This document shows, in pieces, positions 1 to 9,821 of a DNA stretch of 37,386 nucleotides (within the stretch, counting starts at the first letter, position 1; the number at the start of each line of letters is the position of its first letter). Source of the stretch: Myxococcales bacterium (GTDB taxonomy: Bacteria; Myxococcota_A; Polyangia; Polyangiales; JAFGIB01). The position numbers were made by a program, and so were the translations under genes. The stretch covers positions 1-37,386 of the forward strand of contig JAPPOR010001013.1 of the NCBI GenBank assembly GCA_028817905.1, in the 5' to 3' direction. Below the pieces are notes generated by a model. That model ran no database searches. It saw nothing but the letters and a program-made list of their open reading frames with translations, and was not told the DNA's origin.

Positions 1-3000
1 CTGAGCGTCGAGGCGCGCGCCCGAGGTGAACAGGTACGTTCCGCCCGGTCCGGATACTGGTCTATCGCCAACCGCATCAGCCACTTCTTCAACCTGCGCG
101 GTCCGTCCATGGCTGTTGACTCGGCCTGCTCCTCATCCTTGACTGCTCTGCACCTTGCTACGCGGGCGATTCTCGCAGGGGAGTGCTCGATGGCGCTCGT
201 GGGAGGCGTAAACCTGACGTTGCACCCCGAGAAGCTGATCAAGATGGCCGACGAAGGGCTCGCCTCTGCCGACGGGCACACACGCTCGTTCAGCGCAAAC
301 GCCGATGGCTTCAGCGTCGGTGAAGGGGTCGGCGCGCTCGTGCTAAAGCCCCTTGCGAGCGCCCTCCGGGACGAAGACATGATCTATGGCCTGGTCCGTG
401 GCACGGCAGCCAATCACGGCGGGCGCTCCCGCAGCTACCGCGTACCCAATCCGCGAGCACAGGCCTCCGTTATCGGGAGGGCCCTTGACGCGGCCCAGGT
501 CCCGCCCGACTCCATCAGCTACGTCGAAGCGAACGGCGGGGCAACCATGCTCGGCGATCCGCTTGAGGTCCGAGCGTTGAGCCTTGGCTACGGCGTCAAC
601 GCGGGCTCGGCTGCACCGTGTGCGATCGGGTCCATCAAGAGCAACCTCGGGAACCTAGAGGCTGCGTCGGGCGTCGCTGCGGTTACCAAGGTCCTCTTAC
701 AGTTTCGTCATCGAATGCTGGTCCCGTCACTACATGCCGATGACCCCAACCCCGATATCGCCCTGGAGCAAACCCGTTTCGAGTTGCAGGCGAAGGCCGC
801 CGAGTGGGGCGTGCCCGCATCACCCACCTCTGAGGACGCTAGGCCCTTGCGAGCAGCGATCAATTCGTTTGGCGCGGGTGGCGCGAACGCCCATGTCATC
901 CTTGAGGAATGGCCAAGGAGGAAGCAGGTCGGCCGGCTGACGGGTGGCCAGCGAGTACTGCTCGTCCTGAGCGCAATGAGCGAGCTTCAGCTCAATGACT
1001 ACGCCGCGCGCATCGCGTCGTTCATTGAGACCGATGATGGCAGGTCGGCTTCGGTGCAGGACATCGCGTTCACCCTCCAGGGCGGCCGCGAAGAGCTCCC
1101 TCACCGAGCTGCGTTGATCACCACGAGCTTGGGGGAAGCTCGGCAGCAGCTGCGCGACGTGGCACGTGGCGCCTGCCCGGCGACCGGCTGGCGTGCGGAG
1201 GCGGAGCGTACGCCCGGGGTCTTGCACGACAATGCGTCTCTCGAAGAGCTCGCTTCGCATTGGGTCAAGGGGGGATCCGTCCAGTGGAGGGCGCGAGTTG
1301 CGGCCTTTGGTGGCCAACGTGTTTCTCTGCCAGCATACCCGTTTCAGAAGACGTCTCACTGGTTTACCGAGCGCCCAGGGAGCACCACCAACGAGGACGC
1401 CACGCTGTCCCTCCACCGTACCGCGTGGCTCCCCGTGCAGCTGTCGCATGTGGACGGCCGTTCGAAGGCCGGGTGGGTGTTGGGCGGTGCTGGGCGCTTG
1501 GCTGAGACGCTCGGCCTCGTCTGGGTTTCCTCTGCGGAAGCGCTCGCCGAGGCGCTGACGTCCGGGAGACCTAGGCCCGACCGCATTGTCGTAGACGCCA
1601 CGGAACATCAAGATGCCACGGACATCCCTACGACAGTGCAGGCCGAGCTTGCGCTCGCCGCCGCTCAGCTCCAAGCACTGCTGACCGAGCCGGCTCTGGC
1701 AAAGACACGTGTCGTTTGGGTCACCTCTTCCGCGGTATCAGCAGGCCCAGAGGATGTCGCACACGATCTCTCGCGCGCGCCGCTCTGGGGCGCGGTACGG
1801 GGTTGGCGCAGCCAGCATCCCCACCGCGGCATGCGTTTGGTCGATCTCGGACAGAGGGACGCGGACCGCGACCAGCTCTGGTCGACAATTCTGGCGGATG
1901 AGGAACCGGAGTTTGCGATCCGACACGACGCAGTGCTCAGGCCAGTGTTGCAGCACGTAGGCGAGGACCCGCGCACGCTGGAGGCTCCCGCAGGCGTTGC
2001 TGCCTGGCACGTCGAGCAAAGTGGAGGTGGGCTCCGAGACGGCTTGAGTTTGGTTTCGGCCCCCAAGGTTCTTGAGCCCCTGTCCGCCGGGGAAGTTCGT
2101 CTCGAGATGCGCTCGCTCGGCCTGAACCTGCTGGACGTGGTCCGAACGCTCGGGATGGTAGACGTCGCTGATCGGCCCATGCTCGGAGAAGGTGCGGGTG
2201 TGGTCGCTGAGGTCGGGCCGTTGGTCCAGGACCTGCGCGAGGGCGACCGCGTGATGGGGCTTCTCCGAACAGCGGGCGGACCGACCGCCGTGGCCAGCAG
2301 GAGTCAGCTCGCTCCCATCCCGCCCGGGCTCTCGGATGTGGAGGCCGCGACCATCCCGGTCAACTTTCTGACAGCGCTCCTCGGATTGGACTGTCTTGCA
2401 CAGCTGCAACCAGGCGAACGCGTCTTGATACATGCTGCGGCTGGCGGAACGGGCATGGCCGCCGTCCAGCTCGCCCGCCGCATCGGCGCCGAGGTCTTCG
2501 CCACCGCAAGCGAGCACAAGTGGCCGTTGCTGCGGGCAATGGGCCTCGATGACGCGCACCTCGCGAGTTCGCGAGACACCGGGTTCGCCGACCATTTTCT
2601 ATCCTCCACCAACGGTGAGGGGGTGGACGTCGTGTTGAATTCTCTCGCGGGCAAGTTCGTGGACGCCTCACTGCGAGTGCTGCGGCCGGGTGGCCGCTTC
2701 CTGGAGATGGGCAAGACCGACATTCGAGATGCGGATGCGGTTGAGCGCCGGTACCCCCAGGTCATCTACCGAGCGTTCGACTTGACCAGCGACGGCGAGA
2801 GCGTTTGCCAGGAATTGCTGGTTCGTATTGCGAGCCTGTTCGCGCGCGGCCTCCTCTCTATTCCGCCGCTCCAGACCTACGACCTCCGCCACGCCCCACT
2901 CGCCCTAAGGCACATGGCCAGCGCTCGTCACGTGGGAAAAATCGTACTGCAGGTGCCGCGACACCTGCGCAACGGAGGAACCGTGCTGATTGCGAACGCC

Positions 3001-4245
3001 GGGGGACCGATGGGGCGGGCGCTGGCCCACCACTTGATCCGTGAGCACGATGTACGGCACTTGCTTGTCACCTTGGAGAGCGCACAGGGTTCGGAAGCCG
3101 AAGAGTTTGCAGCTGAACTCAAGTCTGCTGGCGTGGAGTCTGTAGAGGTCATGGGTTGCGATCTCGCCCAGCCCGCCGAGGTCGAGCGCATGCTGGGGTC
3201 GATCCCGGCCGAACACGGCTTGACGGGCGTATTCTACTTTGCGCCGTCGGCGGTTCGCAGTTCGAGACCGAAACTCCCGGCCTCTCCGCATCCGGAGATC
3301 GCTAGCGCCTGGCATCTTCACACGTTGACGGAACACCTCGATCTATCGACGTTCGTGACAGTCTCTCCCGCGCCCCCCCCAACGGATGCAGGGAGCTTAT
3401 CGCCCTCCACCGCGGCCGGATCGTTTCTGGACGCCCTGGCGTCCTACCGCAAGAAGCGCGGCCTTGCAGGCCTTAGCTTTGCATGGCCCGTTGATCGCGC
3501 CCCCCCCTTAGACGCGTCGAGGAATAGCAACGCTCACTCGACCATGTTCGCGTCCGACACGCTGACACCCGTGTCAGTAGCGCGTGCAATGCAGTGGATG
3601 GAAAGGGCAATGCAACGCCCCGAGGCGGCCTTGGTAGCGTTGGGTGCCGAGTCGGTCAGCCACCCGAAGCTTTCAGGTGCAGCCTCGGCACGTTCATTCA
3701 GTCCCCGAAGTGCAGGCCATCGTCGGCGACCCGCCACACCGTCCGAGCTACGGCAGCGGCTTGCGCCGCTGCACCAGTCGGACCGACTTGAAAAGCTATC
3801 GGCTCTCGTCCGCGAAGAGACCGCAGACGTGCTCGGGCTGGCAGGTCCGCGCGCCGTTCCTGTTGATCGGCCTCTCAGCGAGCTCGGCCTCGACTCACTG
3901 ATGGGGGTCGAGCTGAGCACCCAGCTCTCGCGATGGGTAGATGCCCCGCTGCCGTCAAGTTTGGTCTTCGACCATCCGACCCCTCGAGCGATCACACAAA
4001 TGCTCTTGGCTCGAGCAGGGTTTGCATCGGTGTCGAGCTGGACCGATGACGATATTCGCGCGAAGCTCCAACGCTTGTCCATCCCCGATTTGAGGGGCGC
4101 CGGACCCCTTCTCCAACAGCTGATGAACCTGCGCGAGGCCGAGCCCCGTGCGCACGAACGCTCGGACGCTGGGACGACGATCGATGCGCTGGCCGGCGAC
4201 TCACTACTGCTTCATGCGGAGCACGTACTGCGGGGAGACGCGTGA
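1..4245 (+). CDS. Type I PKS, 5'-truncated: KS(no His)-structural KR-ER-inactive KR-ACP, no AT or DH
   Basis: The frame is open from base 1, so the true start lies upstream. The KS keeps its Cys (DSACSSS, codon 127-129), but the two catalytic His are Asn: EANGGAT instead of EAHGTGT (532-534) and SNLGNLEAA instead of SNxGHLEAA (652-654). The KS and its linker (to about 1370, ending YPFQKTSHW) look like trans-[27 protein letters not shown] and a DIAFTLQxGRE-type linker. No GHSxG AT motif and no HxxxGxxxxP DH motif is present. A structural KR half (about 1400-1990) is followed by an ER (about 2000-2935) with an intact [11 protein letters not shown] nucleotide site and MGKTDIRD. The following KR (about 2965-3500) lacks the Ser, Tyr and Asn catalytic residues. 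The ACP Ser (LGLDSL) is at 3895-3897. A TDDDI...LL...L helical tail (4030-4245) is a likely C-terminal docking element for the next protein. Function as a non-elongating reduction module is inferred. Confidence 0.93.
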   Translation: MSVEARARGEQVRSARSGYWSIANRISHFFNLRGPSMAVDSACSSSLTALHLATRAILAGECSMALVGGVNLTLHPEKLIKMADEGLASADGHTRSFSANADGFSVGEGVGALVLKPLASALRDEDMIYGLVRGTAANHGGRSRSYRVPNPRAQASVIGRALDAAQVPPDSISYVEANGGATMLGDPLEVRALSLGYGVNAGSAAPCAIGSIKSNLGNLEAASGVAAVTKVLLQFRHRMLVPSLHADDPNPDIALEQTRFELQAKAAEWGVPASPTSEDARPLRAAINSFGAGGANAHVILEEWPRRKQVGRLTGGQRVLLVLSAMSELQLNDYAARIASFIETDDGRSASVQDIAFTLQGGREELPHRAALITTSLGEARQQLRDVARGACPATGWRAEAERTPGVLHDNASLEELASHWVKGGSVQWRARVAAFGGQRVSLPAYPFQKTSHWFTERPGSTTNEDATLSLHRTAWLPVQLSHVDGRSKAGWVLGGAGRLAETLGLVWVSSAEALAEALTSGRPRPDRIVVDATEHQDATDIPTTVQAELALAAAQLQALLTEPALAKTRVVWVTSSAVSAGPEDVAHDLSRAPLWGAVRGWRSQHPHRGMRLVDLGQRDADRDQLWSTILADEEPEFAIRHDAVLRPVLQHVGEDPRTLEAPAGVAAWHVEQSGGGLRDGLSLVSAPKVLEPLSAGEVRLEMRSLGLNLLDVVRTLGMVDVADRPMLGEGAGVVAEVGPLVQDLREGDRVMGLLRTAGGPTAVASRSQLAPIPPGLSDVEAATIPVNFLTALLGLDCLAQLQPGERVLIHAAAGGTGMAAVQLARRIGAEVFATASEHKWPLLRAMGLDDAHLASSRDTGFADHFLSSTNGEGVDVVLNSLAGKFVDASLRVLRPGGRFLEMGKTDIRDADAVERRYPQVIYRAFDLTSDGESVCQELLVRIASLFARGLLSIPPLQTYDLRHAPLALRHMASARHVGKIVLQVPRHLRNGGTVLIANAGGPMGRALAHHLIREHDVRHLLVTLESAQGSEAEEFAAELKSAGVESVEVMGCDLAQPAEVERMLGSIPAEHGLTGVFYFAPSAVRSSRPKLPASPHPEIASAWHLHTLTEHLDLSTFVTVSPAPPPTDAGSLSPSTAAGSFLDALASYRKKRGLAGLSFAWPVDRAPPLDASRNSNAHSTMFASDTLTPVSVARAMQWMERAMQRPEAALVALGAESVSHPKLSGAASARSFSPRSAGHRRRPATPSELRQRLAPLHQSDRLEKLSALVREETADVLGLAGPRAVPVDRPLSELGLDSLMGVELSTQLSRWVDAPLPSSLVFDHPTPRAITQMLLARAGFASVSSWTDDDIRAKLQRLSIPDLRGAGPLLQQLMNLREAEPRAHERSDAGTTIDALAGDSLLLHAEHVLRGDA

Positions 4246-7200
4246 TGGAAGACCACAGAACCGACCTACTCCGCCGGAGTCTGCGCGAGATTCAGGACCT
4301 TCGATCGTCATTGAAAGACGTAAAAGCCGAACCGATCGCCATCGTAGCCATGGCATGCCGCGCGCCTGGAGACATAGTCGATCCTGAAGGCTACTGGCGC
4401 CTGCTGTCCGACGGCCGTGATGCGATCGGACCGTTTCCGGCTCGATGGAATGCTGACCGGCTCTATGACCCCGATCCCAGCTCGGTAGGAAAATGCTATG
4501 TGAAGGAAGGCGGCTTCGTCCGCGATGTAGACTGTTTCGACGCTGAATTCTTCGGGATCTCCCCTCGGGAAGCCCAGGCGATGGACCCCCGCCAGCGGCT
4601 CGTCTTGGAGATCGCGTGGGAAGCACTGGAGCGGGCTGGAATCGTTCCTGGGACGCTGGAAGACTCGCTCACCGGGGTCTATATGGGGTCAGAAGGCTCG
4701 GACTACGGAGACCGAGACGCAGTCGATTTCGCCCCCGACGGCTACCACGACACGGGACAACTCAGCAGCGTCATCTCCGGTCGCCTGTCCTATGTCTTGG
4801 GATTGCAGGGCCCGGCGGTCACAGTCGACACCGCTTGCTCGGCATCCTTGGTCGCGCTTCATATGGCGTGCATGGGCCTGCGGCAGCGCGAGTGCGACCT
4901 CGCGCTTGCCGGCGGTGTCCACGTGATGTGCACACCACGCATGTTTCAGGTCACCAGTCGCCAGGGCGTATTGGCAAGGGACGGGCGCTGCAAGGCGTTT
5001 TCGTCGGCGGCTGATGGAGCGGGCTGGGCAGAGGGGTGCGGGATAGTCTTGCTGAAACGCCTTTCCGACGCCATCAAAGACGCCGACAGGGTTCTCGCTC
5101 TCGTACGTGGCTCCGCGGTCAATCAGGATGGCCGGAGCCAAGGCCTGACGGCGCCAAGCGGACCGAGTCAACAACGTGTGATTCGCCAAGCACTCGAGGT
5201 CAGCGCCTTAGCCCCCTGCGACATAGACGCGCTCGAGGCGCATGGAACGGGAACCGCACTGGGCGATCCCATCGAGGCCGGAGCACTCGCAGAGGTATTC
5301 CGGGAACGGAATGGGTCGCAGCCCTTGTGGCTTGGCTCAGCGAAATCAAGTCTGGGGCACACTCAAGCCGCTGCAGGCGTCCTGGGCGCAATCAAGGTTG
5401 TCCTGTCGCTCCTGAAGGAGCGTCTTCCGAAGACCTTACACGCTCAGAGCCTTACCGATCGGGTTCCATGGGGGGACAGCGGCCTGGCCGTCCTCCAGGA
5501 ATCGCGGGCCTGGCCGCGGACCGGCAAACGAGTTCGTCGCGCGGGTGTCTCTTCGTTCGGCATCAGCGGCACCAACGCCCACCTGATCCTGGAGGAGGCC
5601 CCCGAGGACGCCCCCGAGGACGCCCGGGAAGACTCCATTCAACCGGCCTCCGACGAGGTCCCAGGTGCCATCCTACCGCCCCTTCTTCTCTCTGCTCGCG
5701 ATGGCGATTCGTTGCGAGTCCAGGCGCGACGCTTGGGAGACTGGCTCGCCTCCCATGGCGAGGTCCCCTGGTCCGAGATCGTATCGACCGCGGCGCTGCA
5801 CAGGACCCACCACGACGCGCGCGCGACGATTCTGGCAGACGGTCCTTCCGAGGCTCGCGACGCTCTTGCGGCTCTCTCCGAAGGCGACCCACATTCCCGC
5901 CTCTTTGTTGGGGAATCCTGTGAGCGTGGAAGCACCGTGTTTGTATTCTCCGGGCAGGGCAGCCAGTGGCCGGGTATGGGCCGCGCGCTTTTGGACGAGT
6001 CGCCCGAATTCGCGCAAGCGCTCGAGCAGTGCGATGAGTCTCTCAGACCCCACACGGGCTGGTCGGTTTCGGCCGTGCTCCGTGGAGACCGGAACGGCAA
6101 CGTGCCACCCCTGAAGCACGTGGATGTGGTTCAGCCCGCACTGTTCGCGATGAGCATCGGGCTGGCCGCAATGTGGCGAAGCTTGGGTGTCGAACCTGCA
6201 GCGGTAGTCGGGCATAGCCAGGGCGAGGTTGCGGCGGCAGTCGTAGCCGGCGCACTCTCACTAGAGGAGGGTGCACGTGTCGTCGCGGTCCGAAGCGCCC
6301 TGCTGCGGCGTGTGGCGGGAACCGGCGGGATGGCGGTCGTCGAGCTTCCTGCCGAAGTCGTGCAAAAGCGCTTGATCGCCGAAACGAGTGAACTATCGGT
6401 CGCCGTCGTGAACACCGCGACTTCTACCGTAATTTCGGGCAACGACGCTGCGCTCGACGCTTGGGTTGCCGAGCGAGCAACTGAAGGCGTGTTCTGCCGG
6501 CGCATCGACGTCGAGAACGCTGGCCACAGCGCACAGATGGACGAGCTACTGCCGGAGCTGCAGAGCGCATTGGCAACATTGTCCCCGCGCACGGGGCATT
6601 GCGACATGTTTTCGACCGTGACCGGCGAAGTCATAGCTGGGTCGTCGCTGACCGCAGACTATTGGTGTCGCAATCTTCGCCAGCCGGTTCGGCTGGACCG
6701 AGCGCTGCAAAGCGCGTTGGAGCGCGGGCACGGAGTGTTCGTCGAAGTGAGTGCGCACCCCGTCCTCGCAATGCCTATGACAGAAGTCTGCTCATCGTTT
6801 GGTGGGGTTGTCGTGGGGTCCCTGCGTCGCGGCGAGGGGACAATCCGCGAGTTGCGAAACACATTGGGTCGACTTCACGTTCAGGGGTACCCCGTCAACT
6901 GGAGAGCCCTGCCAGGAGACACGAAGGGAAGTCTAGCGCCGCTTCCTACCTATGCCTTCGCCAGGCGCCGGTATTGGTCGGATGCCGGCGCGACCGCGTC
7001 GAACCCACACGATCTGGGACTCACGCCCGTGGACCATCCACTGCTCCGAACCGCCACAACCCTCGGTGCCGGAGCCGGTGACGCGTTTCTCATGACCGGC
7101 TTGGCCTCCATTTCGGAGCACTCTTGGCTAGCGGACCATGCCGTCTTCGGGAATGCCCTGATGCCGGGCACAGGGTTGCTCGAGCTTGCACGCGAAGCGG

Positions 7201-9821
7201 CGTCCACACTGGGCTGTCATAGAATCGATGAGCTCACCCTGACAACTCCCTTGATGTTGCCTGAGCACGACGGAGTCAAGCTCCAGCTGTGCATCGACTC
7301 GCCGGATCCATCGGGTCGTCGGTCGCTGGCACTCTTCGCACGCGGAGACAGGGCTGGCGAGGATGCCCCCTGGGTAACCCATGCCAAGGCGACGCTCGTG
7401 CCCGACCACACTGTGGACCCACGGGCCGGCACCCGGCTTCAACACTGGCCACCCGCAGCGGCAGAGCCAATCGATCTGGCGGGCCTCTATTCTGACCTGG
7501 CGAGGCGCGGAATAGACTACGGCCCCGCATTCCAAGGCTTGGTGGAGGCCTGGCGCAATGACCAAGGACTGTACGGCCGCGTGGTGCTGGCCGACCAAGA
7601 GGCGACGAGTGCCGATCGCTATGGGCTTCACCCCGCTCTGCTGGATGCAGCATTGCACCTGTATGCCGCTGGTGCTTCCCAACTCGACCGCAACGAACAG
7701 CCCGTTCTTCTTCCCTTCGCGATGTCGGATGTCGAGTTTCACTCCACAGGGACCAAGCAGCTGCGGGTACACATGTGCGTCGCGGAGCAAGAACGCGAAG
7801 ACGATGCGACTGTCAGCGTCGTCGCTACAGACGAATTCGGGCGACTGGTGGTAACCATCGGCGCCCTGACGCTGCGTCGCGGTACGGCCGACCAGTTCAA
7901 AGCAAGACCGGCGGGGTCAGGCTCTTTGTATCGGGTTGCCTGGCACTTGCTTCCATCTACCGGCACCAAGCAAGCACCGTCGCTACCCAACCGCGGTTGG
8001 CTCCTGGGCGGCGATGGCCAACACGCGAGCCGGCTCGGGCTGGCACGGGTCCCCGACCTTGCCGCTCTCTCGACCCGACTGGAAGCGGGTGATCCCCCAC
8101 CCGAGCGGCTCGTGATCGATGCAACGTGCCCGTTCGTAGAAGACGAGCTTCCATCTGCCGTGCATCTCGCTGCCGAGCGGACGATGCAGAACCTACAGGT
8201 CGTGCTGAGCGATGCACGACTGGCCAGCACCCAGGTCCTCTTCTTGACGCGCTTCGCTATCGCCACTACCAAGGAGCACACTGGACTCGACCTCGTGCAC
8301 GCGTCCATCGCAGGGATCCTGCGGAGCGCGCGCAAAGAACATCCGGAACGAGTACTGCGCCTCATCGACCTAGGCATCGACGCCCTCGCGCCAGAAACGC
8401 TGCAAGCGCTGCTCGAGCTTGAGGACGAGCCCGAAGTGGTGCTCAGAGAGGGCGGCGTTTTTGCCCCAAGCTTGGCCGCGGTCTCCCCGGGGGAGGCTGC
8501 TGCGGCCGCGCCGCCGCTTTCCTCCGGCGGAATCCTGATCACCGGGGGGCTTGGGGACCTGGGCCGCGCCCTTGCGCGCCATCTTGTAAGCAAGCACGGC
8601 GTCAAACACATCGCGCTCACGTCGCGCCGAGGACGAAAGGACACACACGCGGCCGCACTCGAGCTCGAGTTGCTGGGGCTCGGAGCCGAACGCGTGACCG
8701 TTGTGGCGTGCGATGTCGCTAGGCAAGACCAGCTGGCAGAAGCGTTGGCTATCGTCTTGACGCATGGACCACTAGTGGGCGTCTTCCATCTTGCAGGGGT
8801 CCTGGATGATGGCCTTCTCACCAACCTGACACCAGAACGCCTCCGCACGGTCCTGCTGCCGAAGGTCAATGGAGCCTGGAACCTCCACGAGCTGACGCGT
8901 GACATCCAACTCTCAGCGTTCGTGCTTTTTTCATCCGCATCGGGAGTCATGGGCGGCGCTGGTCAAGCCAACTACTCCGCCGCAAACGTCTTCATGGACG
9001 CGCTCGCTTGTCACCGGCGCACGCACGGCATGCCCGGGTTGAGCCTGGCATGGGGTCTCTGGCAGCCACGTGGAGCGGGAATGAGCGCTCGCCTCGGCCC
9101 AACGGATCTGGCCCGCCTGGCGCGCCAGGGCTCGATGCCGCTCTCAGAAGAGGACGCATGCAAGCTCCTCGACGACGCCCTCGCGCGGCCCGAGGCGATG
9201 CTCGTCCCAATAGCGCTCTGCCGCAACCGGGTAGAAGCACAGGGCGACGGTGCCACGCCAGCACTGCTGCGGGCTCTATCCCGCCCGTCGCTGCGCCGCG
9301 AAGACTTGGAGCCAAACACGTCCCTGCGCGACCAGCTGCTTTCTCTGCCGGAAGAAGCTCGATCCGAGGCCTTGCTAGGAGTCGTCCAGGCCGAGCTCGC
9401 TACCGTACTCGGCCTCGCTCAGTCGAGCCCTGTACCAGAGGACCGGCCACTCAAGAACTTGGGGCTCGACTCGCTGATGGCGATCGAGCTCCGCAATCGC
9501 CTCTCGGCCAAGGCTCGCATCACCTTGCCAGTCACATTGGCCTTCGACTACCCAACCCCGCGCGCGCTCGCGGAGCTGCTGGAAAGCAGGATCGAATTAA
9601 CAGTCCAGCCCGAAATGACCGACGAAGAGATCCACGACATCCTTTCACGAGCGCCGGTCGGAGCTCTCCGGCGAACCGGCCTGCTTGGGGAACTGCTCGC
9701 GAGACTTGAGCTCCCGGCGCCTGTGCCGGAGAAAGATGAACCTCCCCCCGCCGACGCCAACGGACTGACGGGCGACGCCCTGCGGCGAGAACTGCAGAAC
9801 GCGCTCAGAGGTGTGAGATGA
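4245..9821 (+). CDS. Type I PKS module KS-AT-DH-KR-ACP
   Basis: One complete cis-AT extension module of 1858 aa. The ATG at 4245 overlaps the preceding stop (TGATG) and has GGGGAG seven bases upstream; a GTG at 4242 is the alternative start. Residues 1-27 form a docking helix before EPIAIV. KS: Cys198 (DTACSAS), EAHGTGT and SSLGHTQAA intact. AT: Ser658 in GHSQGE, with NAGH at 758-761 where methylmalonyl ATs have YASH and malonyl ATs HAFH, so the extender is uncertain. DH: His965 in HxxxGxxxxP and Asp1134 in [24 protein letters not shown] motif (B type), Tyr1577 in [11 protein letters not shown]: Ser1743. The C-terminal TDEEI... tail is a docking element. With KR and DH intact, the unit should leave as an alpha,beta-unsaturated thioester, probably E. 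The KS-AT linker carries a small Pro-Glu-Asp-Ala repeat. Confidence 0.95.
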   Translation: MEDHRTDLLRRSLREIQDLRSSLKDVKAEPIAIVAMACRAPGDIVDPEGYWRLLSDGRDAIGPFPARWNADRLYDPDPSSVGKCYVKEGGFVRDVDCFDAEFFGISPREAQAMDPRQRLVLEIAWEALERAGIVPGTLEDSLTGVYMGSEGSDYGDRDAVDFAPDGYHDTGQLSSVISGRLSYVLGLQGPAVTVDTACSASLVALHMACMGLRQRECDLALAGGVHVMCTPRMFQVTSRQGVLARDGRCKAFSSAADGAGWAEGCGIVLLKRLSDAIKDADRVLALVRGSAVNQDGRSQGLTAPSGPSQQRVIRQALEVSALAPCDIDALEAHGTGTALGDPIEAGALAEVFRERNGSQPLWLGSAKSSLGHTQAAAGVLGAIKVVLSLLKERLPKTLHAQSLTDRVPWGDSGLAVLQESRAWPRTGKRVRRAGVSSFGISGTNAHLILEEAPEDAPEDAREDSIQPASDEVPGAILPPLLLSARDGDSLRVQARRLGDWLASHGEVPWSEIVSTAALHRTHHDARATILADGPSEARDALAALSEGDPHSRLFVGESCERGSTVFVFSGQGSQWPGMGRALLDESPEFAQALEQCDESLRPHTGWSVSAVLRGDRNGNVPPLKHVDVVQPALFAMSIGLAAMWRSLGVEPAAVVGHSQGEVAAAVVAGALSLEEGARVVAVRSALLRRVAGTGGMAVVELPAEVVQKRLIAETSELSVAVVNTATSTVISGNDAALDAWVAERATEGVFCRRIDVENAGHSAQMDELLPELQSALATLSPRTGHCDMFSTVTGEVIAGSSLTADYWCRNLRQPVRLDRALQSALERGHGVFVEVSAHPVLAMPMTEVCSSFGGVVVGSLRRGEGTIRELRNTLGRLHVQGYPVNWRALPGDTKGSLAPLPTYAFARRRYWSDAGATASNPHDLGLTPVDHPLLRTATTLGAGAGDAFLMTGLASISEHSWLADHAVFGNALMPGTGLLELAREAASTLGCHRIDELTLTTPLMLPEHDGVKLQLCIDSPDPSGRRSLALFARGDRAGEDAPWVTHAKATLVPDHTVDPRAGTRLQHWPPAAAEPIDLAGLYSDLARRGIDYGPAFQGLVEAWRNDQGLYGRVVLADQEATSADRYGLHPALLDAALHLYAAGASQLDRNEQPVLLPFAMSDVEFHSTGTKQLRVHMCVAEQEREDDATVSVVATDEFGRLVVTIGALTLRRGTADQFKARPAGSGSLYRVAWHLLPSTGTKQAPSLPNRGWLLGGDGQHASRLGLARVPDLAALSTRLEAGDPPPERLVIDATCPFVEDELPSAVHLAAERTMQNLQVVLSDARLASTQVLFLTRFAIATTKEHTGLDLVHASIAGILRSARKEHPERVLRLIDLGIDALAPETLQALLELEDEPEVVLREGGVFAPSLAAVSPGEAAAAAPPLSSGGILITGGLGDLGRALARHLVSKHGVKHIALTSRRGRKDTHAAALELELLGLGAERVTVVACDVARQDQLAEALAIVLTHGPLVGVFHLAGVLDDGLLTNLTPERLRTVLLPKVNGAWNLHELTRDIQLSAFVLFSSASGVMGGAGQANYSAANVFMDALACHRRTHGMPGLSLAWGLWQPRGAGMSARLGPTDLARLARQGSMPLSEEDACKLLDDALARPEAMLVPIALCRNRVEAQGDGATPALLRALSRPSLRREDLEPNTSLRDQLLSLPEEARSEALLGVVQAELATVLGLAQSSPVPEDRPLKNLGLDSLMAIELRNRLSAKARITLPVTLAFDYPTPRALAELLESRIELTVQPEMTDEEIHDILSRAPVGALRRTGLLGELLARLELPAPVPEKDEPPPADANGLTGDALRRELQNALRGVR
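5598..5633 (+). repeat. Three-copy 12-base coding repeat in the KS-AT linker
   Basis: Two exact copies of GCCCCCGAGGAC (5598-5609, 5610-5621) are followed by a diverged third copy (5622-5633), encoding Ala-Pro-Glu-Asp twice and then Ala-Arg-Glu-Asp. It lies just after the KS motif ANAHLILEE, in a linker where length changes are tolerated. Replication slippage is the simplest origin. Confidence 0.8.

Noticed and set aside
1-900. KSQ-type loading domain
   Set aside because: The active-site residue is Cys, not Gln, and no loading AT follows.
820-1674. 284-codon open frame on minus
   Set aside because: Antisense to the KS linker and structural KR; no recognisable domain.
7739-8950. 403-codon open frame on minus
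   Set aside because: Lies antisense to an intact PKS module; Arg/Ser-rich product with no family features, as expected opposite GC-rich coding DNA.
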